The notes beneath the pieces were generated by a model. That model was given only the letters and a program-made list of their open reading frames with translations, had not been told where the DNA came from and ran no database searches. 64,000 nt of DNA from Rhodobacter sp. 24-YEA-8 (GTDB lineage: Bacteria; Pseudomonadota; Alphaproteobacteria; Rhodobacterales; Rhodobacteraceae), in assembly GCF_900105075.1 (NCBI RefSeq), contig NZ_FNSK01000001.1, positions 316,001 through 380,000 on the forward strand, in the 5' to 3' direction. Position 1 is the stretch's first letter. The number at the start of each line of letters is the position of its first letter. A program made the position numbers and the translations under genes. This document shows, piece after piece, positions 8,768 to 16,856 of the stretch.

Positions 8768-9121
8768 TCAGAACGGGAGTTTCATATCGGCCGGCAGCCC
8801 GAGCTGTTCGGTCAGGCGGCGCATCTCGTCTGCGGATTTCGTGGCGGCGCGCGACTGCGCATCGCGGATCGCGGCGAGAATCAGATCCTCCAGCACTTCC
8901 TTTTCCGAAGGCACCAGGATCGACGGGTCGATATCAAGCCCGGTCACATCGCCCTTGCAGGTCGCGCGCGCCTTCACGAGGCCGGCGCCGCTCTCGCCCA
9001 CCACCACGCTGTTTGCGAGGCTTTCCTGCAGGTCGGCCATTTTCGTCTGCATTTCCTGGGCGGCTTTCATCATTTTGGCCATATCGCCAATCCCGCCGAG
9101 ACCACCAAGACCTTTGAACAT
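8768..9121 (-). CDS. ebfC: YbaB/EbfC family nucleoid-associated protein
   Basis: A 117-residue small DNA-binding protein: [19 protein letters not shown], then [34 protein letters not shown] and [16 protein letters not shown], the standard YbaB/EbfC sequence. Family members form tweezer-shaped dimers that coat DNA. AAGGAAG precedes the ATG. The gene lies between dnaX (55 bp upstream) and recR (13 bp downstream). Confidence 0.94.
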   Translation of the reverse strand: MFKGLGGLGGIGDMAKMMKAAQEMQTKMADLQESLANSVVVGESGAGLVKARATCKGDVTGLDIDPSILVPSEKEVLEDLILAAIRDAQSRAATKSADEMRRLTEQLGLPADMKLPF

Positions 9122-9176
9122 CGGTTTCTTCCTTTGTGTTTACCGCTGACTGCTGCGCCCGGGGCTGTGTGCAGGG

Positions 9177-10961
9177 TTATTCCTCGAACGGGTCCCAGTC
9201 ATCGCCATCGGCCGCTTCGACCTCGGGCAGTGCCTCAAGCGCGGCCTCCGCCTCTGCAGAGCTCGCCGTTCGGATATCGGTGATTTTCGCTTTCGGGAAG
9301 GCCGTCAGCACGGCTTTCACCAGCGGGTTTTGCAAAGCGCCGGTTTCGGCCTCGCGCCGTTCCTCTTCGCGGATCTCGGCGATGGTGGGGGCGCCGCCGC
9401 TTGCGACCACCGAGACGCCCCAGCGGCTGCGGGTCCAGCCCTGAAGGCGTTGCGAGAGTTTGGCCGCCAGATCGCGCGAAGCACCGGGGGCGGGTTCGAA
9501 CTCGATCCGGCCGGGCGCATATTGCACGAGCCGCAGCCCGGTCTCGACCTCGACCAGCAGCTGCATATCGCGTTTCTCGCGGATCAGCGCGACGATCTGA
9601 TCAAAGGAGGTATAGATCACCTCCGGCTGGCCATTCAGCGCGGGCGCCGCCGCCATCATCGCGCCATGGGCCGGGCCGCGCGCCATGGGGGCAAAGCGCA
9701 TCGCGCCATGCATCGCACCGCTGCCGGCCGGGGCGCCGCCCGCCATGCCACCACCGCCGGGACCACCCGCGGCAGGGCCATCCGAAGACGGGCGCGGCCC
9801 GTCATTCAGGCGCCGCATCAGCGTTGCGGGGTCGGGAAGCTCGGCCACATGGGTGAGGCGGATGATCGCCATTTCCGCCGCCATCATCGCATTGGGGGCC
9901 TGGCCGACCTCCTCCAGGGCTTTCAGAAGCATCTGCCACATCCGGGTCAGCGCCCGCATCGGCAGCTTTTCGGCCATTTCAAGGCCCCGGCTGCGCTCGT
10001 CCGGCGGCACAGTCGGGTCTTCGGCGGTCTGGGGCGTGACCTTGATCACCGAAATCCAGTGTGTGATCTCGGCCAGATCGCGCAGGACGGCCATCGGATC
10101 GGCGCCTTCGGCATATTGCTGTGCGAGTTCCGCCAGAGCCTCGGAGGCCTGACCCTTCATCACCATGTCAAAGAGATCCAGCGTGCGGCCGCGATCGGCG
10201 AGGCCCAGCATGGCGCGGACGGCGGGCGCGGTCGTCTCGCCCTGGCCATGGCTGATCGCCTGGTCGAGGATCGAAGTCGCGTCGCGGGCAGAGCCCTCGG
10301 CTGCGCGGGTGATCAGCGCCAGCGCATCCTCGGAAATGTCAGCACCCTCAGAACCCGCGATGCGGCGCAGGAGGGCCATCATCACCTCGGGTTCGATCCG
10401 GCGCAGATCGAACCGCTGGCAGCGCGACAGGACGGTGACCGGAACCTTGCGGATCTCGGTGGTGGCGAAGATGAATTTCACATGGGCGGGCGGCTCTTCC
10501 AGCGTCTTCAGGAGCGCGTTGAAGGCGTTGACCGACAGCATGTGTACTTCGTCGATGATGTAGATCTTGTAGCGCGCCGAGGCCGCCCGGTAATGCACCG
10601 AATCGATGATCTCGCGGATATCGCCGACGCCGGTATTCGAGGCGGCGTCCATCTCCATCACATCGACATGGCGGCCTTCCGAGATCGAGACGCAATGCTC
10701 GCATTTGCCGCAGGGCTCGGTCGTGGGGCCGCCGGTTCCGTCTGGACCGATGCAGTTCAGCCCCTTGGCGATGATACGGGCGGTGGTGGTCTTGCCGGTG
10801 CCGCGGATGCCGGTCATCACGAAAGCCTGGGCAATGCGGCCGGCGGCGAAGGCGTTTTTCAGAGTGCGGACCATCGCCTCCTGGCCGACAAGATCGGCGA
10901 AGGTCTCGGGGCGGTATTTGCGGGCGAGAACCTTATAGGCCTGCGGCGATTGGTCGGACAT
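9177..10961 (-). CDS. dnaX: DNA polymerase III subunit tau
   Basis: A 594-residue clamp-loader ATPase. The motor domain includes YRPETFADLVGQE, the P-loop GIRGTGKTTTARI, a zinc module with cysteines in CIGPDG and CGKCEHC, and IYIIDEVHMLSVNAFNALLK. The C-terminal third is a Gly/Ala/Pro-rich linker followed by a tau-type domain that ends in an acidic tail (DGDDWDPFEE). I see no A-rich slippery site where the E. coli gene frameshifts, so a short gamma form, if made, would need another signal. AGGAGG lies just before the ATG. Confidence 0.95.
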   Translation of the reverse strand: MSDQSPQAYKVLARKYRPETFADLVGQEAMVRTLKNAFAAGRIAQAFVMTGIRGTGKTTTARIIAKGLNCIGPDGTGGPTTEPCGKCEHCVSISEGRHVDVMEMDAASNTGVGDIREIIDSVHYRAASARYKIYIIDEVHMLSVNAFNALLKTLEEPPAHVKFIFATTEIRKVPVTVLSRCQRFDLRRIEPEVMMALLRRIAGSEGADISEDALALITRAAEGSARDATSILDQAISHGQGETTAPAVRAMLGLADRGRTLDLFDMVMKGQASEALAELAQQYAEGADPMAVLRDLAEITHWISVIKVTPQTAEDPTVPPDERSRGLEMAEKLPMRALTRMWQMLLKALEEVGQAPNAMMAAEMAIIRLTHVAELPDPATLMRRLNDGPRPSSDGPAAGGPGGGGMAGGAPAGSGAMHGAMRFAPMARGPAHGAMMAAAPALNGQPEVIYTSFDQIVALIREKRDMQLLVEVETGLRLVQYAPGRIEFEPAPGASRDLAAKLSQRLQGWTRSRWGVSVVASGGAPTIAEIREEERREAETGALQNPLVKAVLTAFPKAKITDIRTASSAEAEAALEALPEVEAADGDDWDPFEE

Positions 10962-11029
10962 CTGGCCTCCTGTGGCTCTGGCTCAATCTAAGCACCGGCG
11001 TCGCTTTCGGCAACCGGCTGCCGCTGGCG

Positions 11030-11092
11030 CCGGAATTCGTGACGAATTCCGGTCCGGTTTCTTGATGAAGAAACCGGCGCCCGTTACGGGCG
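11030..11092. repeat. Tandem hairpin array (three stems), dnaX-tsaC gap
   Basis: Three adjacent short-loop hairpins: CCGGAATTCG-TGA-CGAATTCCGG (11030-11052), CCGGTTTCTT-GATG-AAGAAACCGG (11054-11077), and CGCCCG-TTA-CGGGCG (11078-11092). The TTA loop of the third is, on the minus strand, the TAA stop codon of tsaC. Two of the stems are perfect over 10 bp. There is no T-run, so this is not a classical intrinsic terminator, but it lies exactly at the tsaC 3' end. A related array occurs after ribE. Confidence 0.85.
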
Positions 11093-12043
11093 GGGCGCGG
11101 CGGCCCGGCGCAGGCGATCATTGATGGCCTGGCCAAGACCGGTTTCCGGGATCGGCGCAAAGGCGATGCGGCCTTCTGCACCTGCAAGCACATCGGCTTC
11201 GCGCAGGATGTGAAAGAGCCGCGCCGCAGCCTCCACGAGATCACCATGCTCGGACAGGGTCAGATCGCCTTTTACCTCGCCGAAGCCTATGAGGATCTCG
11301 CCGGTTTCGGCTGCTCTTGCTTCAAGCCGCACCAGCGCGCCCGGCGCGTAATGCGACCCGAGCTGGCCGGGCGCCGTTGGGCGGTCAGGCGCTTTTGGCG
11401 TCATATGCGGTGCGATCCGCTGACCCAGCACGGTTTCCAGGGCCTCGACCGGTACGCCGCCGGGTCGCAAAAGCTGTACCCCGTCGCCGAAGCCCAGGAT
11501 TGTCGATTCCACCCCGACCTCGCAGGCGCCGCCATCCAGCACCGCCGCGATCCGGCCTTCCAGCCCGTCCATCACATGCGAGGCCCTGGTCGGCGAGACC
11601 CGGCCCGATGGATTGGCCGAGGGCCCTGCCAGCGGGCCGCCGAAGGCGCGCAGCAGCGCCCGCGCCACCGGATGCGCCGGCACCCGGACCGCAAGCGTTC
11701 CCAGCCCCGCCGTCGCCAGCGGCGAGATCCCTGCGCCGGGCCTGAGCGGCAGCACCAGGGTCAGAGGCCCCGGCCAGAAATGTTCCGCCAGCAAAAGCGC
11801 CTCTGGCGTGAAGGTCACATAATGCTCTGCCGCCGCCAGATCCGGCAGATGCGCGATCAGCGGGTTGAAAGAGGGCCGCCCCTTGGCCTCGAAAATCCGC
11901 GCGACTGTGCTGTCGAGACGCGCATCCCCCCCGAGCCCGTAGACCGTCTCGGAGGGGAAGGCGACCAGTTCGCCCTCGCGCAGGAGCCTGGCTGCGCGGG
12001 CGATACCGTGATCGGTGGCAGCAAGGAGTTCGGTCTGGCGCAT
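11084..12043 (-). CDS. tsaC: Threonylcarbamoyl-AMP synthase (Sua5 type)
   Basis: A 319-residue enzyme that makes threonylcarbamoyl-AMP from threonine, bicarbonate and ATP for the t6A37 modification of ANN-decoding tRNAs. The YrdC domain shows GELVAFPSETVYGLGGDA, EAKGRPSFNPLIAHL, and PLAGPSANPSGRVSPT. The C-terminal Sua5 domain is present (GQLGSHYAPGALVRL, ILIGFGEV), so this is the long Sua5 form rather than the short TsaC. I use the ATG at 12043 (MRQTELLAA), preceded by AGGATCAGG. The frame stays open far upstream on the other strand of the acyl-CoA dehydrogenase, but that extension is not coding. Confidence 0.93.
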   Translation of the reverse strand: MRQTELLAATDHGIARAARLLREGELVAFPSETVYGLGGDARLDSTVARIFEAKGRPSFNPLIAHLPDLAAAEHYVTFTPEALLLAEHFWPGPLTLVLPLRPGAGISPLATAGLGTLAVRVPAHPVARALLRAFGGPLAGPSANPSGRVSPTRASHVMDGLEGRIAAVLDGGACEVGVESTILGFGDGVQLLRPGGVPVEALETVLGQRIAPHMTPKAPDRPTAPGQLGSHYAPGALVRLEARAAETGEILIGFGEVKGDLTLSEHGDLVEAAARLFHILREADVLAGAEGRIAFAPIPETGLGQAINDRLRRAAAPRP

Positions 12044-12202
12044 TCCTGATCCTGGCATGTGACGTCCGGCGATTGTGACGCAGCGTCTGTCTTGCGGGTG
12101 AGGGGCATTTGTTATGCTTTTGCGCATATTGGACCTCGACAGATCAGACAAGACCGTTCCCGGGCCCCGGCCCCGGCGCAGCGGCCCGCCGGAGACCAGA
12201 AT

Positions 12203-13897
12203 ATGAGCCATGCACCCGCAGCGGATCACCGATTTATCCTGGATCACATCATTGATTTTACGGATATTTCCGGGACGGATCGCTTTGCCGAAGCCTCGCC
12301 CGACATGGTGAGCGCGATCCTTGATGGTGCGGCGCGGCTTTGCGATGAAGTGGTGGCACCGGTGAACCGCGATGGCGACCTGACACCCGCGCGGCTGGAG
12401 AACGGTGTGATGCGCGCCTCGCCCGGCTTTGAGCGCGCCTACCATGCCATTGCCGGGGGCGGTTGGGTCGGGGTCTCGGCCAGTGCGGACTATGGCGGTA
12501 TGGGGCTGCCGCATGTGCTGGCGACCTGCGTCAACGAGATGCTTGCCGGCGCCTGCCTGTCCTTGCAGCTGAAACCGCTCCTGAGCCAGGGGCAGATCGA
12601 AGCGCTGGAACATCACGCTTCGGAGGCGCTGAAAGCGCTGTATCTGCCGAAGCTGATTTCGGGCGAATGGTCGGGCACGATGAACCTGACCGAGCCGCAG
12701 GCCGGGTCGGATGTCGGTGCCCTGACCACCCGCGCGGTGCCGGCAGAGGATGGCAGCTACCGGATCAGTGGCCAGAAGATCTTTATCACCTGGGGCGATT
12801 CGGATCTGGTGTCGAATATCTGCCATCTGGTGCTGGCGCGGCTGCCGGATGCGGCGCCGGGGGTGAAGGGGATCTCGCTGTTTCTGGTGCCGAAATACCT
12901 GCCGGATGCGGCGGGAAATCCGGGGCAGGCGAATAATCTGCGGGTGGTCAGCCTGGAACATAAGCTCGGCATCCATGGCAGCCCGACCTGCGTGATGGAA
13001 TTCGATCAGGCCACCGGCTGGATGGTGGATGGGCCGGGCAAGGGCATGGCTGCGATGTTCACCATGATGAACAACGCCCGCCTGGGCGTGGGGATGCAGG
13101 GGGTCGGCGTGGCCGAGGCGGCGCTGCAAAAGGCCGTGGCCTTCGCGCAGGAGCGGGTGCAGGGCAGGACGCCGGATGGCTCTGCCACGATCATCGGCCA
13201 TGCCGATATCCGCCGTATGCTGACTGAGGCGCGCGCCAAAATCTTTGCGGCGCGGGCGATCGGCCTCACCTGTGCCAAAGCGATCGATATGGCCAGCGCG
13301 ACCGGCGATGCTGCCTGGGCGGCGCGGGCAGCGTTCCTGACGCCCATCGCCAAGGCTTTCGGCACCGATATCGGCATCGAGATCGCCGATATGGGGGTGC
13401 AGGTTCATGGTGGCATGGGCTTCATCGAGGAAACCGGCGCCGCGCAATATCTGCGCGATGCAAGGATCACCGCGATTTATGAAGGCACCAATGGCATCCA
13501 GGCGATGGATCTGGTCGGGCGCAAGCTGGCCGATGGCGGCGCGGTGGCCTTTGAGCTGATCGACGGGATCATCGCCCGCGCCGTCGCGGCGGAGGAACAC
13601 TGGCCGGAGCTCGCGGCGATCCTCGGCACGGTGGCGAGATCGTTGCGGGGGGCGACCGGCACGCTGCTTGCGATGGAGATGAACGACCGTTTCGCTGGCG
13701 CGGTGCCCTATCTGCGCGCTTTCGCGCTGGTGCTGGGGGCGGATGCACATCTGCGGGCCGCGCAGGCCGATCCGGAGCGGCTGCCACTGGCGCGGGTGAT
13801 GATCACCCGTCTTACAGAGGATGCGCTCTTCCTGCTTTCAGCGGCGCGCCGGCGCGCGGCGGATCTTTACGCGGTACCGGTCGCGATGCTCGGCTGA
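12203..13897 (+). CDS. Acyl-CoA dehydrogenase, DmdC/FadE-like large form
   Basis: A 564-residue flavoprotein dehydrogenase. The N-terminal extension (ADHRFILDHIIDFTD) and C-terminal extra domain mark the large acyl-CoA dehydrogenase branch that includes 3-methylmercaptopropionyl-CoA dehydrogenase (DmdC). The core has MNLTEPQAGSDVGALTT, the FAD-binding KIFITWGDSD, and YEGTNGIQAMDLVGRK with the catalytic glutamate. It passes electrons to ETF, and an ETF-quinone oxidoreductase lies at 19 kb. The start at 12203 is preceded by GGAG. It faces a GntR gene with only 3 bp between stop codons. Substrate is not resolved. Confidence 0.88.
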   Translation: MSHAPAADHRFILDHIIDFTDISGTDRFAEASPDMVSAILDGAARLCDEVVAPVNRDGDLTPARLENGVMRASPGFERAYHAIAGGGWVGVSASADYGGMGLPHVLATCVNEMLAGACLSLQLKPLLSQGQIEALEHHASEALKALYLPKLISGEWSGTMNLTEPQAGSDVGALTTRAVPAEDGSYRISGQKIFITWGDSDLVSNICHLVLARLPDAAPGVKGISLFLVPKYLPDAAGNPGQANNLRVVSLEHKLGIHGSPTCVMEFDQATGWMVDGPGKGMAAMFTMMNNARLGVGMQGVGVAEAALQKAVAFAQERVQGRTPDGSATIIGHADIRRMLTEARAKIFAARAIGLTCAKAIDMASATGDAAWAARAAFLTPIAKAFGTDIGIEIADMGVQVHGGMGFIEETGAAQYLRDARITAIYEGTNGIQAMDLVGRKLADGGAVAFELIDGIIARAVAAEEHWPELAAILGTVARSLRGATGTLLAMEMNDRFAGAVPYLRAFALVLGADAHLRAAQADPERLPLARVMITRLTEDALFLLSAARRRAADLYAVPVAMLG

Positions 13898-13900
13898 GCC

Positions 13901-14566
13901 CTATCCGGCAAGGTGGCGCAGCCCCTGGGTCACATCTGTTCTGACGGCAAGGCGCAGCCCCGGCTCGTCACCGGCTTTCAGCGCCGACAGGATCATCCGG
14001 TGATAGGGCGGGGCCTCGCGCCGCCGCAGACGCGCGTAAAGCGCCCGCATCGTCGGGCCAAGCTGCAGCCAGACCGTCTCGCACATTGCGAGCATCGCGG
14101 GGGCCTGGGCGCGCAGATACAGGGTACGGTGAAATTCCAGATTGGTCCGGACATAGGCGACCGCATCGTGGCGCGCGACGGCTTCGGTATTGGCGGTGTT
14201 GATCGCCGCCAGCCGCTCGATCAGCGCGAAATGCGCGCGGGGCAGGGCGCGGGCGGCCAGTTCCGGCTCCAGCATGGCGCGGATTGCAGCCAGTTCCTCG
14301 ATCCGCTCGGGTGTCAGCTCCGGCGTGGACACCCGCCCCGAGGAGGACAGCGTCAGCGCGCCCTCGGCCACAAGACGGCGCAACGCCTCGCGCGCGGGCG
14401 TCATCGAGACGCCGAAATCCTTCGCGAGCCCGCGCAGTGTCAGCGACTGGCCGGGCGCCAGTTCGCCATGCATCACCTGCTGGCGCAGGACACGGTAAAG
14501 CCGCTCATGCGCGGCGGCATTGGGGTCGGGCGGACGGGGGCCGGCAGGAATGATCATGGCGGGCAT
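13901..14566 (-). CDS. GntR-family (FCD domain) transcriptional regulator
   Basis: A 221-residue regulator. The winged helix-turn-helix occupies about residues 15-80 (LYRVLRQQVMHGELAPGQ, LAKDFGVSMTPAREALRRL, VAEGALTL), followed by an all-helical FCD domain (ALEPELAARAL-like, LEFHRTLYLRA, YHRMILSAL) that binds small organic acids in the FadR subfamily. It converges with the acyl-CoA dehydrogenase gene and may regulate it, but this is only suggested by proximity. Confidence 0.9.
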   Translation of the reverse strand: MPAMIIPAGPRPPDPNAAAHERLYRVLRQQVMHGELAPGQSLTLRGLAKDFGVSMTPAREALRRLVAEGALTLSSSGRVSTPELTPERIEELAAIRAMLEPELAARALPRAHFALIERLAAINTANTEAVARHDAVAYVRTNLEFHRTLYLRAQAPAMLAMCETVWLQLGPTMRALYARLRRREAPPYHRMILSALKAGDEPGLRLAVRTDVTQGLRHLAG

Positions 14567-14632
14567 CGGAACATGCTGGGCAAAGCGGGGTCAACCGGTA
14601 TCGGAGTGGGAATAAGGGCGGGCATGATGCGT

Positions 14633-15325
14633 TCAGCCCGCAAAACTGTAGCGGTGCAGCGTCTGGCCGTCGCGTTTCAGCCAGTCGCGCTCGGCCTTCC
14701 AGCCGGGGCGGATCTTCGAGACCACCGCCCAGAAATCAGCGGAATGGTTCATCTCGACCAGATGCGCGACCTCATGGGCCGCGACATAGTCAAGCACCTC
14801 GCGCGGCGCCATGGCAAGGCGCCAGGAATACATCAGCGTGCCGTCATGGCTGCATGATCCCCAGCGGGACCGTGTGTCGCGCAGAACAAGCCGCGTATAG
14901 CTGCGCCCGACAAGGCCCGCGTAATGAGTTGAGCTATAGGCCAGCCGGTCGCGCGCCAGCGCCTTGAGCCAGGCCGCCACTTTTGCACCGGCCTGATCCG
15001 GCCGCCCCGGCACGAGGAGGCTGTCGCCTTCGACCCGGACGCCGCGCCCTTCAGACGGAATGAGGCGCATCATCCGCCCCAGAACCGGCAGTTCGGCCCC
15101 GTGGGTAACCGGCACCAGCCGCGCCATTGGCATCGAGGCCAGCACATTCCTCAGCCAGCCTTCCTGATCGCGCAGAAAACTCAGCGCGTCGCGGTCTTTT
15201 GCGCGCGGCGGCAGCGTCAGCGTCACCTTGCCATCGAGTCGCGAAACACGCAGCGAGAACCGCTTTGCCCGGGCCGAGCGGCGCATATTGATCTCGACCG
15301 GCGGCGGTCCGGGCAGCAACAGCAT
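14633..15325 (-). CDS. YgjP-like (DUF45) zinc metallopeptidase
   Basis: A protein of about 230 residues with the SprT/WLM-like zinc motif: YVAAHEVAHLVEMNHSADFW, which contains HEVAH and the downstream histidine. Upstream come RDTRSRWGSCSHDGTLMYSW and LRLAMAPREVLDY, characteristic of the YgjP/DUF45 family. Its substrate is unknown. The likely start is the ATG at 15325 (MLLLPGPPPVEIN), although the frame stays open further upstream and a GTG at 15355 is possible. Confidence 0.88.
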   Translation of the reverse strand: MLLLPGPPPVEINMRRSARAKRFSLRVSRLDGKVTLTLPPRAKDRDALSFLRDQEGWLRNVLASMPMARLVPVTHGAELPVLGRMMRLIPSEGRGVRVEGDSLLVPGRPDQAGAKVAAWLKALARDRLAYSSTHYAGLVGRSYTRLVLRDTRSRWGSCSHDGTLMYSWRLAMAPREVLDYVAAHEVAHLVEMNHSADFWAVVSKIRPGWKAERDWLKRDGQTLHRYSFAG

Positions 15326-15493
15326 CAAATTCTCGTTCCAGAGGCCAGAATTCACGTGCCGTCCGGCTTGATTCCGCGCTGGTAAAGGCGCATCTGACGG
15401 CTTACGCAAAAGGCTTTGACAGCCGCTCCGGCCTGTGGCAAGGGGCAGCGTTCGGATTACCCTGTCATCAGGGCGAAAGTGAAGGGACAACCC

Positions 15494-15829
15494 ATGGCCA
15501 AGGAAGACTGGGGCACCAAGCGTCTGTGCCCGACGACCGGAAAACGGTTCTATGACCTGAACCGGACGCCGGTGGTCAGCCCCTATACCGGCGAGGTTGT
15601 GGATATCGAATCGGCCCGCCGCAAGCTGGCGGCTGCGGTGATCTCGCGCGTTTCGCCCGAGAAGGACGATGAAGTTCTGGTCGACGATCTCGAAGCCGAA
15701 GAAGATCTGCTGGAAACGGCAGAAGGCGGCGATGACGATATCGACGATGATCTGCTTGAAGATGATGCCGATGACAATGTCTCGCTCGACGAGCTGGCCG
15801 ATGTGGCCGGCAGCGACGAAGAGGGCTGA
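15494..15829 (+). CDS. FYDLN acid domain protein (TIGR02300)
   Basis: A 111-residue protein: MAKEDWGTKRLCPTTGKRFY followed by DLNRTPVVSPYTGEVVDIES, the defining block of the FYDLN acid family of alphaproteobacteria. After a short basic segment, the C-terminal half is almost wholly Asp/Glu. The cysteine in CPTTG resembles half of a zinc knuckle. No function is established. AAGGGA precedes the start and a strong terminator follows, so it is a single-gene unit. Confidence 0.92.
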   Translation: MAKEDWGTKRLCPTTGKRFYDLNRTPVVSPYTGEVVDIESARRKLAAAVISRVSPEKDDEVLVDDLEAEEDLLETAEGGDDDIDDDLLEDDADDNVSLDELADVAGSDEEG

Positions 15830-15873
15830 GACAAGCCTGCAAGGCCTTGCTCAGCATAGCCCCGTGAAACAGG

Positions 15874-15903
15874 AAAAGACCCGCCTCTGGCGGGTCTTTT
15901 TCG
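15874..15903 (+). terminator. Intrinsic terminator after the FYDLN gene
   Basis: Stem GACCCGCC-TCT-GGCGGGTC (15878-15896), flanked by AAAA on the 5' side and TTTTTCG on the 3' side. The A-tract/T-tract symmetry makes it able to work in both directions, which fits its position between the convergent FYDLN and ispE genes. Confidence 0.92.
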
Positions 15904-15926
15904 TTTCGTCTGGCGGGGGAGGAGGC

Positions 15927-16856
15927 TCAGGCCGCGCAGATCCCGTCGGGCGCTTTTCCGGGTCCGGGCAGGATCGGCCCGGCGCTGGTCCACCAGGCGG
16001 GATTGGAGTGGGCGATCAGCGGCAGGGCGGCACGGGCCGCAGCCTCATCGGCAAAAAGCGCGAAACAGGTGGCGCCCGAGCCGGACATCCGCGCCATCAG
16101 CGCGCCGGGAAGGGCTTTGAGCTGGTCAATCACCTCGCCGATCACCGGGGCGAGCTCGCGTGCGGGCTTTTCCAGGTCATTGCGCTGGTCCCGGGCCCAG
16201 GCCGCGAGGGTGGCGATATCGGGCCAGGCGGGAAGGCGTGCGGGCAAAGGCGGGTTCTCGCGGCGTGTCAGAGCGCGAAACACTGCCGGAGTGGGGACTT
16301 CGACACCAGGATTGACGAGAAGAATGCCCCCTGACGGAAAGCCGGTCAGCGGTTCGATGATTTCGCCGATGCCGCGCATCCTGGCGGGGCCGGGGCTCAG
16401 GCAGACCGGTATATCGGCACCAAGCCGGGCCGCGATACGGACAATCTCTGCCGCGTCAGGCCGCGTTCCGGGCGGGACCAATCGCAGGGCGGCGCGGATG
16501 GCGGCTGCCGCATCCGAAGATCCGCCGCCAATGCCGGAGGCCGGTGGCAGATGCTTTTCCAGTCGGAACGCCAGGGGCAGCCCCGGGAATATCGCGGCGG
16601 CGGCGCGCGAGACAAGGTTTTCGGTGCCACCGGGCAGTGCCGGTCCGAAAGGGCCGGTCAGCTCCAGCGAGGGGGCTGCGGCCGGCGCCGCATCGAGCCA
16701 GTCGCCGATACCGGCAAAAATCACCAGGCTGTCCAGCAGGTGATAGCCATCATCCCGCCGCCCGGTGACATGCAGGCAGAGATTGACTTTGGCAGGTGCG
16801 AATTCGCGGATGGAATCAATCCTCGGCAGGGGCGTTCTCCGGCAAGCTGCCCTCAC
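15927..16856 (-). CDS. ispE: 4-diphosphocytidyl-2-C-methyl-D-erythritol kinase
   Basis: A GHMP kinase of the non-mevalonate isoprenoid pathway. It has FAPAKVNLCLHVTGRRDDGY at the N-terminus, the ATP motif LPPASGIGGGSSDAAA, and the C-terminal MSGSGATCFALF. The start is uncertain: the conserved domain begins at SIREFAPAK, but no ATG, GTG or TTG is close. The nearest are a GTG at 16856 (used here, 12 codons before an in-frame ATT at 16820) and an ATG at 16871, both inside the upstream TPR gene. An ATT at 16820, overlapping that gene's TGA, or an ATC at 16811 set 9 bp after GAGG, would fit the protein better. Confidence 0.9.
   Translation of the reverse strand: MRAACRRTPLPRIDSIREFAPAKVNLCLHVTGRRDDGYHLLDSLVIFAGIGDWLDAAPAAAPSLELTGPFGPALPGGTENLVSRAAAAIFPGLPLAFRLEKHLPPASGIGGGSSDAAAAIRAALRLVPPGTRPDAAEIVRIAARLGADIPVCLSPGPARMRGIGEIIEPLTGFPSGGILLVNPGVEVPTPAVFRALTRRENPPLPARLPAWPDIATLAAWARDQRNDLEKPARELAPVIGEVIDQLKALPGALMARMSGSGATCFALFADEAAARAALPLIAHSNPAWWTSAGPILPGPGKAPDGICAA

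Noticed and set aside
10987..11247. Small minus-strand frame overlapping the end of tsaC and the hairpin array
   Set aside because: No ribosome site and no family motif; it lies in a second frame of tsaC.
12044..13750. Very long minus-strand frame continuing upstream of tsaC (888 codons in total)
   Set aside because: The upstream part is antisense to the acyl-CoA dehydrogenase, is Arg/His-rich and has no family motifs; the true tsaC start is the ATG at 12043.
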